Assembly (NCBI GenBank): GCA_036389675.1 | Contig: DASVWI010000033.1 | Coordinates: 8,564-72,563, forward strand | Direction: 5' to 3' | From: DASQYE01 sp036389675 | GTDB taxonomy: Bacteria > Acidobacteriota > Blastocatellia > Pyrinomonadales > Pyrinomonadaceae | DNA: 64,000 nt | Shown: one piece after another, positions 56,318-64,000 of the stretch | How the letters are laid out: each line of letters starts with the position of its first letter | Position numbering within the stretch: position 1 is the stretch's first letter | The notes under the pieces: model-generated | Seen by the model: only the letters and a program-made list of their open reading frames with translations | Told to the model about the DNA's origin: nothing | Database searches by the model: none | Position numbers and translations under genes: made by a program

Positions 56318-56932
56318 CTAAGGAATGGACACGGGCGCGACGCGAAACGTGCCGATGCGCTCAAGGTCTGTGCCGACGATAGCATATTCGCCGGGCAGAA
56401 GCGCCTCGCGCGGGCGTATCTCCATGTAGACCATGCCGCCCTCGCGCCCGAGCACGCGATAGCGCGGCTTGACTATCTCTTCGGAGGCGATGGCATAGCC
56501 GCGCAAACCGCGCTGCGTAATCGCCGTCACGCGCCTCGCCCCGCGCTTATTGGTCAGGCGGACGAGAAACGGCGGGTGCGCGCCCGGATTATCGGGCACG
56601 AAGACGTAAAAACGCGGCTCATCCGTTTTGACCAGCGTGGCCGCACTCGTACCCTTCAATTCCACATAGCTGATCTTGTCGCTTTTCGCCGCCTCATCCG
56701 TTTTAATCGGCATCGTGCCCGCTTCAAAAGGCAAAGCGGCGAGCACGCCCTTCTCATCGATAAGATAGATGAGCGTGCGATCAGCGGGCGGCGCGGGTAT
56801 CGATTCCTGCGCGAAAGATGAACCGCCGAGAGCGGCGGAAGCGGCATAGGTGAGACTCACGGCGGCAAGCAACAAGGCACTTGCGGCCAGCGCCGTGAGC
56901 GGTTTCCAAAAGGGCTTTCTCAATTTCATCAT
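56318..56932 (-). CDS. Exported hypothetical protein
   Basis: A 204-residue protein with a Sec signal peptide (hydrophobic A-L-A-A-S-A-L-L-L-A-A-V, cleavage near A-S-A-A-L-G). The mature part has R-T-L-I-Y-L-I-D-E-K-G near its start and a later F-Y-V-F-V-P-D-N-P-G-A-H-P-P-F-L-V-R-L, suggesting a beta-rich fold. It ends with L-P-G-E-Y-A-I-V-G-T-D, a pattern seen in surface-associated proteins. I recognise no family. It lies directly upstream of the TlpA-like gene on the same strand (25-base gap). Confidence 0.55.
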   Translation of the reverse strand: MMKLRKPFWKPLTALAASALLLAAVSLTYAASAALGGSSFAQESIPAPPADRTLIYLIDEKGVLAALPFEAGTMPIKTDEAAKSDKISYVELKGTSAATLVKTDEPRFYVFVPDNPGAHPPFLVRLTNKRGARRVTAITQRGLRGYAIASEEIVKPRYRVLGREGGMVYMEIRPREALLPGEYAIVGTDLERIGTFRVAPVSIP

Positions 56933-56970
56933 GCCTCTAAGAGATAAATTAACAGGGACAGACAGAAAAG

Positions 56971-57064
56971 CAAGGATGAAGGCGGCAAGGATGAAGGATG
57001 AAAGGAATGCTGCTCGTGCTTGAAACCTTTTACTTCATCCTTCCGCCTTCCGCCTTCATCCTTG
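56971..57064. repeat. GGATGAAGGCGGAA palindrome, copy 3
   Basis: AAGGATGAAGGCGGCAAGGATGAAGGATGAAAGGAATGCT on the left and ACTTCATCCTTCCGCCTTCCGCCTTCATCCTT on the right. The flanking GCTTTTATCC supplies the stop codon of the ABC transporter gene at 57068 (GGA-TAA on the minus strand). Confidence 0.8.
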
Positions 57065-57067
57065 CTT

Positions 57068-60000
57068 TTATCCGATGTCCTGCGATCTGAGCGCCATGAT
57101 GGTCGCTGTGATCAGAGCGAAGAACATGATGAGCAGCACGATGGGGTTTAAGAGAACATGGCCCCACGGGTGCAGGAAGTCTACGTAATTGCTCAGGTCG
57201 GGGGGAATGCGCTCGGCTGTCGGCACTACCGGCGCATCGCCGAGCTTGGGCGCTTCCGGTTGGACGGCGGACGTGTCGCCCTGTTTCAGTCTGGCGACAT
57301 AGTCGTTCATCTTCTTCTCGAAGTCGGCCTGATTGTCCTCGGCGCTCTTCTTGTAATTATCTATCTCGCGCCGGGCTCGGCTGATGTTTTCGTCGTTCAA
57401 ATCCTCGACGTGCTTGTAGAGCCCGCGCCCCTCGTTCGTCCCATTCTTTTCCGAGCCCTCTTCGCGCAGGGTGTCGAGACCCGATAGCTGCTTCATCTCG
57501 TCGAAAGACCAGGTGGCGGGCATGAAGAGGCCGACGACTTTAGATGTCCCGGTCGGCACACCGACCAGTCCCGAAAAGAGAATCTGCGGGATGAGGATGA
57601 GCGGCACAAGGCTGGTCGCCATCTCGGAGGTTCTGACCACCGCTGAGATGAAGAGCCCGAGCGCGATGCCGACTATTCCCGTCAGAATCATGACGAGAAC
57701 CTGCGGAAGGCCGAACATGTAGCCCTGCAACTTCATCATACCGGCGAGGTCAAACAGCTTGAGCGTGCCGAAGAGCAGCACGCATTGCACGCCGACGATC
57801 ATCGAGAGAATCAAAAGCTTCGAGCCGACGTAAGGCAGGAGGCCCAGGTTGACCATCCGCTCGCGATTATAGACGGCGCGCTCGCGTATGATCTCGCGCG
57901 CCGAAACGGAAGTTCCGAACCAGACGGCCACGAGCGCCAGCACGAAGAAAGGAAAGTCGCGCGGCGCATCCTTGCCCACCACCAGATAGGTCAGGAAGGC
58001 GACGATCGGAGCCTGCCCGAAGAGGATCAGCAGGTTGAAGCGGTCGCGCCCGAGCACCTCCATGTAGCGGCGGGCGAGGGTGGCCCACTGTCGCACAGCA
58101 TCCGTCACGCTCGGACGCCGCTTCGTCGGTGCAACCTGCTGCGCGTCGCGCTTCAGCCCGCTTAAGGGCTGAACGATGTTGCGCTGGTACTGAGGGGTAC
58201 GCTGAAAACGGCGCTTCCATTCCTCTGCGACGGCTTCGGCGATCTGCTCCTTCTGTTTTTTGAAGGCGGCCTTCTGCTCCTTGGTCGCGTCGGGCGGCAG
58301 GGGCGGCATCTTCGCGATCTGATCTTCGATGGGAGCTTCGAGCTTGTCGTAGAGGTCTTTGAAGCTGTCGGCCTGAACGTGGGCCAGGGCCTCCTGCGGC
58401 GCGCCGTAGAAGACCAGCTTGCCTCTCATCATCACGACGATCTTGTCGAAGAGCTTGACGTTCTCCATCGCGTGCGTCGTTAAGATGACGGTGCGGCCAG
58501 ACTCGGCTATCTGGCGGAAGAGCTTCATGATCTTCTCTTCGGTCGCGGGGTCGAGGCCCGATGTCGGCTCGTCCAGAAAGATCACGCTCGGCTTGGTGAT
58601 GAGCTCGACGGCGATGGAGACGCGCTTGCGCTGGCCGCCGGAGAGTTGGCCCACGGGCACGTCCCTGCGCTCGGAGAGTCCCGTCACGTCCATCACCTCG
58701 CCGACGATCTGGTCGATCTCCTGCGTCGACACGTCGCGCGACAGGCGCAGGCGCGCGACGTAGTAGAGCGTGCGGTAGACGGTCAGCTCCCGATGAATGA
58801 TGTCGTCCTGCGGCACGTAGCCGATGGACTGCTTGAGCGAGTCGAGGTGCTGGTAGAGATCGAGGTTATTGATGAGGACGTGGCCGCTTGAAGCCGGGCG
58901 CATGCCGTTCATCGAATCCATCAGCGTGGATTTGCCAGCGCCGGACGGGCCGAGGAGGCCGACGAACTCGTTGGGCTGAATCGTCAGATCAACGTCGTCG
59001 AGCAGCTTGATCATGCCGCCGCCCGAGCGATTCGTCACTTCCTTGGTGATGTCTATGACATCAATGCGCGTCTTGGAGCGCGTGTCGAAGATGGCGACGC
59101 CGCGCTGCGGGTCTGCCTGCAGGACGAACGGGCCGACCTGCACGATGTCGCGGTTCTGGATGGGACGACGGCCAGTGATGCGCGCGCCGTTAATATAGAC
59201 GCCGTTGGTCGAGCCGACATCCTCTATGATGATCTGGCCGCCGGAGTTCAGAATTCGCGCATGGTGATTGGAGATTTGCAGGCCGTCCAGATGAATATCA
59301 TTATCGGGAGCGCGGCCAATCGTGAGCTGCTGCTTGCCGTTGAAGCCGATCTGCATCAGTAGCTGCGGCTGCTGTCCGCCACCGGCTCCGATTGAGGGCT
59401 TCTGCTGTTGAAGTGAGCCCGAGCCGGATTTGACGACCATCGTGTGCATGCCGGCGACTTCGGCCAGAGGGCCTGAGACGGGCGTGACGGGTGCGACGGC
59501 TGGTGCGCCGACGCCTGCCACGGCCCGCTGTCCCGCGTGCTGCGCGCCGGCGGGGGCCGGGTGCGACGGGTCAACGAAACGCAGTATAGGCCCACCCATG
59601 CCCAGCTGGATGCGGTCGCCGTCATAGAGCGGCGTCGGGGTCGTGATGCGCTGGTCGTTGAGAAGCGTGCCGTTAAAGCTGCCCTTGTCGACGAGGATGA
59701 ACTGGCCGTCGCGGCGTTGAATCTCCGCGTGGCGACGCGAGACGACAGCCGCCGAAGCCTCAATGGCTACGTCCGTCGCGGGGTCGCGCCCGAGCATCAT
59801 CAAGTCCTTATTGACCTGTATGCGCTCAAGCTGGCCCGTCGCGCTGCGCACGATCTCTATGAAAGTCGGTTGCGACGGCGCAGGAGGAGGAGGCGTCGGC
59901 GTCGGAGCAGCTTTGCTCGGCGCGGATTGTTGCGGCGGCGGCGGTGGCTGTTGCTGCTGCGGCGTAGGTGGTGGTGGTGGCGGCGGAGCGGCGGCCTGCG

Positions 60001-60415
60001 GCGCAGAAGGAGGCTGTTGTGCGGCTGGCTGTTGGCCTGCCAGCATATCGCGGTGCGTCTCCATTTCGGCGAAGTCGACCGGCGCGGCCTTGGGCTGATC
60101 CTGCTCTATGCGTACGACGCGCATGACTGGGCCGCCTGCGCCGAACTGCGCGCGCGAGCCGGCGCGCACCTCGACGGGCTCTGACACACGCTGGCCGTCC
60201 AGAAAAGTGCCGAAGCTCGAATTGGTGTCCACCAGCAGATAGCGCCCATCCTTAAAACGAATCTCGGCGTGGCGGCGCGAGACCATGGGCCACTCCGTCT
60301 GGTTAAAGACGACCTGGCATTCAGCCGGGTCGCGTCCGATCTTGACGATGGGGCGTTCGTATATGCGCTCGGGCTTCTGTTGCCCGTTACTCTCTTCTGA
60401 CAGAACTATTTTCAT
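57068..60415 (-). CDS. FHA-FHA-FHA ABC transporter, ATPase fused to permease
   Basis: An 1,115-residue fusion. Three phosphothreonine-binding FHA domains lie near residues 1-110 (G-R-D-P-A-E, S-R-R-H-A-E-I, N-S-S-F-G-T), 190-285 (G-R-D-P-A-T, S-R-R-H-A-E-I, G-S-F-N-G-T) and 355-450 (G-R-A-P-D-N, S-N-H-H-A-R-I, G-S-T-N-G-V); the first two are split by a Pro/Gln-rich linker. Next comes an ABC ATPase with P-loop G-P-S-G-A-G-K-S-T, signature L-S-G-G-Q-R-K-R and Walker B F-L-D-E-P, then an ABC-2 permease with about six helices. The order resembles mycobacterial Rv1747 with an extra FHA domain, implying control by Ser/Thr kinases. Confidence 0.9.
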   Translation of the reverse strand: MKIVLSEESNGQQKPERIYERPIVKIGRDPAECQVVFNQTEWPMVSRRHAEIRFKDGRYLLVDTNSSFGTFLDGQRVSEPVEVRAGSRAQFGAGGPVMRVVRIEQDQPKAAPVDFAEMETHRDMLAGQQPAAQQPPSAPQAAAPPPPPPPTPQQQQPPPPPQQSAPSKAAPTPTPPPPAPSQPTFIEIVRSATGQLERIQVNKDLMMLGRDPATDVAIEASAAVVSRRHAEIQRRDGQFILVDKGSFNGTLLNDQRITTPTPLYDGDRIQLGMGGPILRFVDPSHPAPAGAQHAGQRAVAGVGAPAVAPVTPVSGPLAEVAGMHTMVVKSGSGSLQQQKPSIGAGGGQQPQLLMQIGFNGKQQLTIGRAPDNDIHLDGLQISNHHARILNSGGQIIIEDVGSTNGVYINGARITGRRPIQNRDIVQVGPFVLQADPQRGVAIFDTRSKTRIDVIDITKEVTNRSGGGMIKLLDDVDLTIQPNEFVGLLGPSGAGKSTLMDSMNGMRPASSGHVLINNLDLYQHLDSLKQSIGYVPQDDIIHRELTVYRTLYYVARLRLSRDVSTQEIDQIVGEVMDVTGLSERRDVPVGQLSGGQRKRVSIAVELITKPSVIFLDEPTSGLDPATEEKIMKLFRQIAESGRTVILTTHAMENVKLFDKIVVMMRGKLVFYGAPQEALAHVQADSFKDLYDKLEAPIEDQIAKMPPLPPDATKEQKAAFKKQKEQIAEAVAEEWKRRFQRTPQYQRNIVQPLSGLKRDAQQVAPTKRRPSVTDAVRQWATLARRYMEVLGRDRFNLLILFGQAPIVAFLTYLVVGKDAPRDFPFFVLALVAVWFGTSVSAREIIRERAVYNRERMVNLGLLPYVGSKLLILSMIVGVQCVLLFGTLKLFDLAGMMKLQGYMFGLPQVLVMILTGIVGIALGLFISAVVRTSEMATSLVPLILIPQILFSGLVGVPTGTSKVVGLFMPATWSFDEMKQLSGLDTLREEGSEKNGTNEGRGLYKHVEDLNDENISRARREIDNYKKSAEDNQADFEKKMNDYVARLKQGDTSAVQPEAPKLGDAPVVPTAERIPPDLSNYVDFLHPWGHVLLNPIVLLIMFFALITATIMALRSQDIG

Positions 60416-60539
60416 AGCAGTCTACCTTGATATTTTTTTTGGTTTGTCGATGTTCTGAAGTCGCCGGGCCTTGAGGCCCGGGAGCGTGCCGTCTCATCAA
60501 TCGAAGCACTCAGGAGCCTGGCGCTTCCTCCGAGGACCG

Positions 60540-61739
60540 TCACTGGCCCAGCTTGAACGAGTTTAAGATGACGGGCAATTCGCCTCGGACGCCGACATCA
60601 TCTATGCTCTTTAATTCCGGCGCAACTGAGGTCGCCAGCATCAATAAAGTCACACCGCGTTTGTCTCCATCCGTGCCCGGCGGCAGAAAGACGACGCGTC
60701 CCCAGATGGTGATGTCGCCCTTCTCCGTCCCGCGCGAGATGCTCTGAAAGCGAAACTCGTAACCGTCTATCGAGTTGATCTTTGTTTCGCCCTCGGAAAG
60801 CTTCTTGTATTCCGGGAAGGTCGCCGTGAGCTTTGTGTTGAAAGACTTGACCAGACTCGGAAAGATCGGTCGGTCGGCTTCGACCGTGCCGTTGCTCTCA
60901 TAGTAGCCGACGGCGAAATTCTCCTGCGTAAAATCCGGTGGCAGATGGCGCTCGACCTTGACGAAGTTGCTGGAGCCTTCGCCGCCGGCCTTCGGGTCAA
61001 GCTCCCAGGTCTTCGGGTAATAGAATGAGAAGTCCACGAAATGCTGCGCGAGCAGGCTGTTGAGATTATTGTTAGCGCTGACGAACCTGTTCGCGTCGGG
61101 CGGGGGCGTCGCAGCCGGGCCGGGGCTGGCCGCCGCTGTCTCACCACTGTTCGCATTACGGCTCGAATTGGCGTTCGCTTTCTCGTCCGTTCTGGTATTG
61201 ATGGACGTGCCGCTGCCGGTTGACTTCTCAGCCCTGTTCATCATGAACCAGATCAAAGCGCCTCCCGCACCTAGACCGAGCAGGAGCAGGACTGCGGCCC
61301 CGCCAAGGATCAGGGGCAGCTTGCCGGACTTCTTCGCAGGTTGGGCGGCGACGCCCTGCGCGCTCGCCGGCAACGGCGCTGATTGCACGGGCGGCTGCGG
61401 CAACGGCGCGGACGAGGGCAGAGGCGCGGAGGCGGGCGGCTGTAGCGCCGAAGAGGTCGGCCCCTGCGTCGGCCCCGTCACGTGGCCCTGAAATTCCGAG
61501 GTCGGCGTGGGCGGCCCGCCCGCTATGGTTCTGCCCAGATCGGGCGGAGTGATCGGCGCAGTCACGCCCTGCTGGCCCGGCGGCGGCGGCGGAAAATTCG
61601 CCTGCACAGTCTTATTGAGATCGACAATGGTGGGCGCGCCCCCGGAAGCCGAAGCGTCGCCGAGGCGTCCGCCGTCGAAGGTACAAAATTTCTGGTTATC
61701 GTCCTGATACGTACGACCACATTTCGGGCACTGCTGCAT
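60540..61739 (-). CDS. Zinc-ribbon membrane protein with PsbP/MoxR-like exported domain
   Basis: A 399-residue protein. It begins M-Q-Q-C-P-K-C-G-R-T-Y-Q-D and F-C-T-F-D-G-G, a zinc-ribbon-like knuckle almost identical in layout to the one in the beta-helix protein at 55426. A Pro/Ala-rich linker leads to one membrane helix (K-L-P-L-I-L-G-G-A-A-V-L-L-L). The exported part (about 235-399) is beta-rich (F-S-F-Y-Y-P-K-T-W-E-L-D-P, a PsbP-like start). It is just upstream of the triple-FHA transporter on the same strand (124-base gap), so the two may work together. Confidence 0.65.
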   Translation of the reverse strand: MQQCPKCGRTYQDDNQKFCTFDGGRLGDASASGGAPTIVDLNKTVQANFPPPPPGQQGVTAPITPPDLGRTIAGGPPTPTSEFQGHVTGPTQGPTSSALQPPASAPLPSSAPLPQPPVQSAPLPASAQGVAAQPAKKSGKLPLILGGAAVLLLLGLGAGGALIWFMMNRAEKSTGSGTSINTRTDEKANANSSRNANSGETAAASPGPAATPPPDANRFVSANNNLNSLLAQHFVDFSFYYPKTWELDPKAGGEGSSNFVKVERHLPPDFTQENFAVGYYESNGTVEADRPIFPSLVKSFNTKLTATFPEYKKLSEGETKINSIDGYEFRFQSISRGTEKGDITIWGRVVFLPPGTDGDKRGVTLLMLATSVAPELKSIDDVGVRGELPVILNSFKLGQ

Positions 61740-61751
61740 ATGAGTCTCCGA

Positions 61752-61844
61752 AGGGATGAGGGCGGCAGTGTGAGGGATGAAAGTAATGCTGTAATGCCTT
61801 GATAGCTTTTACTTCATCGTTGCCGCCTTCCGCCTTCATCCTTT
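61752..61844. repeat. GGATGAAGGCGGAA palindrome, copy 4 (diverged)
   Basis: AGGGATGAGGGCGGCAGTGTGAGGGATGAAAGTAATGCT on the left and ACTTCATCGTTGCCGCCTTCCGCCTTCATCCTT on the right. The GGATGA at its inner edge forms the stop codon of the TPR gene at 61836, so the palindrome is partly coding. Confidence 0.7.
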
Positions 61845-63140
61845 GTTTCTAGCGTCTGCCAGCTTGCTCTGTATTTCCGTGTTGCTCGGGTCGAGCGCAG
61901 CGGCGCGTTCGTAGGCGCGTGCGGCATCTTTGGCGCGCCCGGCTTTGAGATAAGCGTCGCCGACGCCGCTCAGGCCGTAAGAGCCCGCGAGCAGCTTGCG
62001 GTCTCCGGCGGAAGCGAACTCTCCCGCGCGGTTGAGAATGCGCTCCGCGTCTTCCAGACGCTCGGCGCGCAGGTAAGCGCTCCCGAGCACATAGTAGGGC
62101 GCGAAGCTGCGCGGGCTCACCTCTATGGCCGTCTTCAAAAGCGGCTCGGCCTCGCTGTAGCGCTTCTTCAAAACCAGTGAGCGCCCGAGAAAATAGTTGG
62201 CGCTCGGATTGCGCGCGTCCATTTCGAGCGCGCGGCGCAGGAGCGGCTCGGAATCGTCAAAGCGATTCTCGGATTGCAGTGTCTCTGCGATCAGTATGAG
62301 GGTCGGGGCATCACCCGCCAGCGAGATGGCGCGGCTGTAGTAGGGGTCTGCCTCGCTCGCGCGGTTCATCTTCCTCAGCAGGTGGCCCATATGCACGTGT
62401 GCGATTGCCGACGAGGCGTCCAGCTCGACGGAGCGACGGTAGGCGGCCTCCGTCTCGGCGGTCAGCACGCCGCGCGTTTCGAGCGCCTGACCCAGCCGGT
62501 CATAAGCGACCGCGTTCGTGGATTGAAGCTGAATGGCACGGCGCGCCGCCTGCTCTGCGTCGGCCAGCCGCCTGGCGTTGTTGCCGCCCGTGCGCGGCTG
62601 TATCAGGACGAAGCTGAGCGCGATCTGTGCATCGGCGGAGAGTTGATTCCATTCCACGGCCTGACGATAGGAGCGCTCGGCCTCTTCCCAGCGCTGCTGG
62701 TCGGTGTAGATATTGCCGAGCGCGTAGGCTGCGCGCCATTCTCGCCCTTTTATTTGCAGGGCTTCGCGATAGGCCCGCTCGGCTTCAGTGTAGCGCCGCG
62801 CGTCGCGCGCTTCGTTACCCTCGTCGAGCGCATCCTCCACGCGCTCCTCCAATTCGGCGGACGCAGCAGCCGTGGCCGCCGCCGGACGCCCGCCGCCGCC
62901 TCCACCACCGCCGGGTCTTCGCGCCGTCGTGCCGGGCGTCCTGTTGGTCGGGGGCTTGATTCCGGGCGCGCGGCGACGGCTGGTGGTCTCAGGGTTCTTC
63001 GGTCTGAAGATGCCCGCCGCTCCGCCGAGGTCGCCGCCCACATCCTGCGCTCTGAGCGTGGACGCTCCGGCGAGCATCGCGCCGATTAGGAGCGCAAGGA
63101 TTAAGGAGCAGGAGCGCCGTTTACTGCTGTCGGATTTCAT
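61836..63140 (-). CDS. Exported TPR protein
   Basis: A 434-residue protein with a signal peptide (S-L-I-L-A-L-L-I-G-A-M-L-A-G-A-S-T-L) and a Gly/Ala/Thr-rich spacer, then at least nine TPR repeats (for example Y-A-L-G-N-I-Y-T-D-Q-Q-R-W-E-E-A-E-R and A-H-V-H-M-G-H-L-L-R-K-M-N-R-A-S-E-A). The ATG at 63140 has GAGAGG upstream, so the earlier ATG six codons before is not used. It is the last gene of the minus-strand run before the FGE-like gene, and its stop codon lies in a palindrome. TPRs usually mediate protein assembly. Confidence 0.78.
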   Translation of the reverse strand: MKSDSSKRRSCSLILALLIGAMLAGASTLRAQDVGGDLGGAAGIFRPKNPETTSRRRAPGIKPPTNRTPGTTARRPGGGGGGGGRPAAATAAASAELEERVEDALDEGNEARDARRYTEAERAYREALQIKGREWRAAYALGNIYTDQQRWEEAERSYRQAVEWNQLSADAQIALSFVLIQPRTGGNNARRLADAEQAARRAIQLQSTNAVAYDRLGQALETRGVLTAETEAAYRRSVELDASSAIAHVHMGHLLRKMNRASEADPYYSRAISLAGDAPTLILIAETLQSENRFDDSEPLLRRALEMDARNPSANYFLGRSLVLKKRYSEAEPLLKTAIEVSPRSFAPYYVLGSAYLRAERLEDAERILNRAGEFASAGDRKLLAGSYGLSGVGDAYLKAGRAKDAARAYERAAALDPSNTEIQSKLADARNKG

Positions 63141-63158
63141 TGCTGTACCTCTCATCAA

Positions 63159-63426
63159 ACTGTAATCGTTCCCCGTGCAAGCCTGACCGTTCGCGTTTGT
63201 CCGAACCGCCCTGCCGATTGTTGCTGGAGGCGGCGCGTTCTGAACTCGTATATTGTTTCAAAGCTCTTGAGGCGTCGCGGAAGTGCCGGGCTGTAGCTTC
63301 TCTTTCGGGAGCCGCGCGACGACGGGATATGTCTGCCGTAAAATTGAAGCGCGCGCGGGCTCCGCAATCCAGAGAGAGCCGGGCACGAATCGCTTCCGGG
63401 TTACGGGAAGCGCTGAGCCTTCCCCC
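63159..63426. other. Intergenic stretch before the FGE-like gene
   Basis: About 270 bases without a supported gene, RNA or clear promoter. It separates the end of the FGE-like gene from the TPR gene, both on the minus strand. Confidence 0.4.
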
Positions 63427-64000
63427 TTATGAGCCTGCACGCACGAGGCGGAAGCCAAGCGTCGTGTGCTTGGTCGACGCCGGAACCCAGTCGCGGAACG
63501 TCGCCGTGATGGCTCGCTCTCCCGACGGGTCGCTCGCATATGAGCCGCCTCGCATCACGTATGAGTCCTTGTCCTGTTCGGCCACTGTTCGAGTGCTGCC
63601 CGGATAGAGCGAAGCCTTCGAAGATGTCCACTCCCACACGTTGCCGATCAGATCAACCACTCCCCATCGATTCTTCCCGCCCGGTCGCGAGCCCACCTCC
63701 TGCGGCGATGCCATCTTGACGATGGCGCTATCGTTGGCCCAACTGTTGCCCCACGGATACAGGTTGGTCTGGTCGCCGTTTCTGGCGGCATACTCCCATT
63801 CCTCTTCGGTCGGCAAGCGATAGGTCACGCCGTCTCGCTTCGAGCGCCACGCCGCAAACGCCTTCGCGTCATCTATCGACACGTTGTTGACCGGCCACTG
63901 CTCCTGCCCCGACAGCACCTTGCCTCCCGGCCAGTGCTGAGGCGGCGTGCGTTTGGTCTCGTTGACGAACTCCGCATATTCGGCGTTGGTGACTTCGGTT
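63427..64000 (-). CDS. Formylglycine-generating-enzyme/SUMF1-like domain, partial
   Basis: The C-terminal part of an FGE-sulfatase (SUMF1) family protein, running off the right edge; 191 residues are visible. Landmarks are E-V-T-N-A-E-Y-A-E-F-V, H-W-P-G-G, P-V-N-N-V-S, Y-R-L-P-T-E-E-E-W-E-Y-A-A, Y-P-W-G-N, N-V-W-E-W-T, R-G-G-S-Y and G-F-R-L-V, in canonical order. The family includes formylglycine-generating enzymes, ergothioneine sulfoxide synthases and protein-kinase-fused variants. The N-terminal partner domain is outside the window, so the exact role is open. Confidence 0.88.
   Translation of the reverse strand, partial: TEVTNAEYAEFVNETKRTPPQHWPGGKVLSGQEQWPVNNVSIDDAKAFAAWRSKRDGVTYRLPTEEEWEYAARNGDQTNLYPWGNSWANDSAIVKMASPQEVGSRPGGKNRWGVVDLIGNVWEWTSSKASLYPGSTRTVAEQDKDSYVMRGGSYASDPSGERAITATFRDWVPASTKHTTLGFRLVRAGS

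Noticed and set aside
59763..60098. Gly/Cys-rich plus-strand frame
   Set aside because: Antisense of the Pro/Gln-rich linker of the FHA transporter.
36217..61844. Repeated palindromes as a possible CRISPR array
   Set aside because: Copies are dispersed over 25 kb, not regularly spaced and without spacers or cas genes.

Overview
The window looks like chromosome of an Acidobacteriota bacterium, probably class Blastocatellia (Pyrinomonadaceae-like). This is an inference from the protein set: a von Willebrand protein of the type common in Acidobacteria, an Oar-like TonB-dependent receptor with an N-terminal carboxypeptidase-regulatory domain, several proteins opening with a small zinc ribbon followed by a membrane anchor, SYLF proteins, TrmFO, and GC-rich housekeeping genes. 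No 16S rRNA is present, so the assignment is not proven.

Positions 1554-24436 are a 22.8-kb integrated island, visibly richer in A+T than the DNA to its right. It sits in the 3' end of a tRNA-Thr(UGU) gene (24392-24466, minus strand). A 46-bp exact copy of the tRNA 3' end lies at the far end (1554-1599), each copy followed by its own terminator-like hairpin. The left arm is a minus-strand Type I restriction-modification operon, hsdM - hsdS - HEPN protein - hsdR - metallopeptidase. Diverging from it are two unrecognised genes, then a replication/excision-like module (two small HTH proteins, a primase-polymerase, a terminase-small-subunit-like HTH protein, a zinc-ribbon protein), another HTH gene with a divergent operator region, a mini-SWIM protein, and a tyrosine integrase broken by one in-frame TAA. 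Beyond the integrase lie a 56-residue secreted peptide gene divergent from a TPR/Fis-HTH regulator, a frameshifted gene coupled to a small hypothetical gene, and a set of exported or membrane-anchored TPR proteins. The right end holds a 105-bp palindrome that resembles an integron attC site. The layout suggests a phage-satellite-like or otherwise integrative element carrying defence and signalling cargo.

Right of the island is ordinary GC-rich chromosome. It holds an exported FlgT_C-like protein, pgsA divergent from uvrA, a conserved cytoplasmic protein, a TonB-dependent receptor behind a consensus promoter and a Fur-box-like palindrome, a DksA/TraR-like protein, xerC, a VWA protein coupled to trmFO, a LolA-like exported protein, an acidic/basic small-protein pair, tRNA-Thr(CGU), PilZ, OmpA-like, GNAT, PNPOx-like and transglutaminase-like proteins, lexA and two SYLF paralogues. 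Then follow a His/Met-rich outer-membrane barrel next to a Cys/His-rich exported protein (probable copper handling), a GH3 hydrolase, a CsbD-like protein, a beta-helix protein, a TlpA-like thioredoxin, a triple-FHA ABC transporter with its zinc-ribbon neighbour, a TPR protein, and the end of a formylglycine-generating-enzyme-like gene running off the right edge.

The chromosomal part carries long intergenic palindromes made of short repeated words (for example GGATGAAGGCGGAA) at the 3' ends of genes; several supply the neighbouring gene's stop codon. The most promising undescribed items are the peptide/TPR-regulator pair, the HEPN-bearing restriction operon in its mobile context, the membrane TPR module beside an attC-like palindrome, and the palindrome family. 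All functional statements come from reading the sequence and family knowledge; no database search was run.
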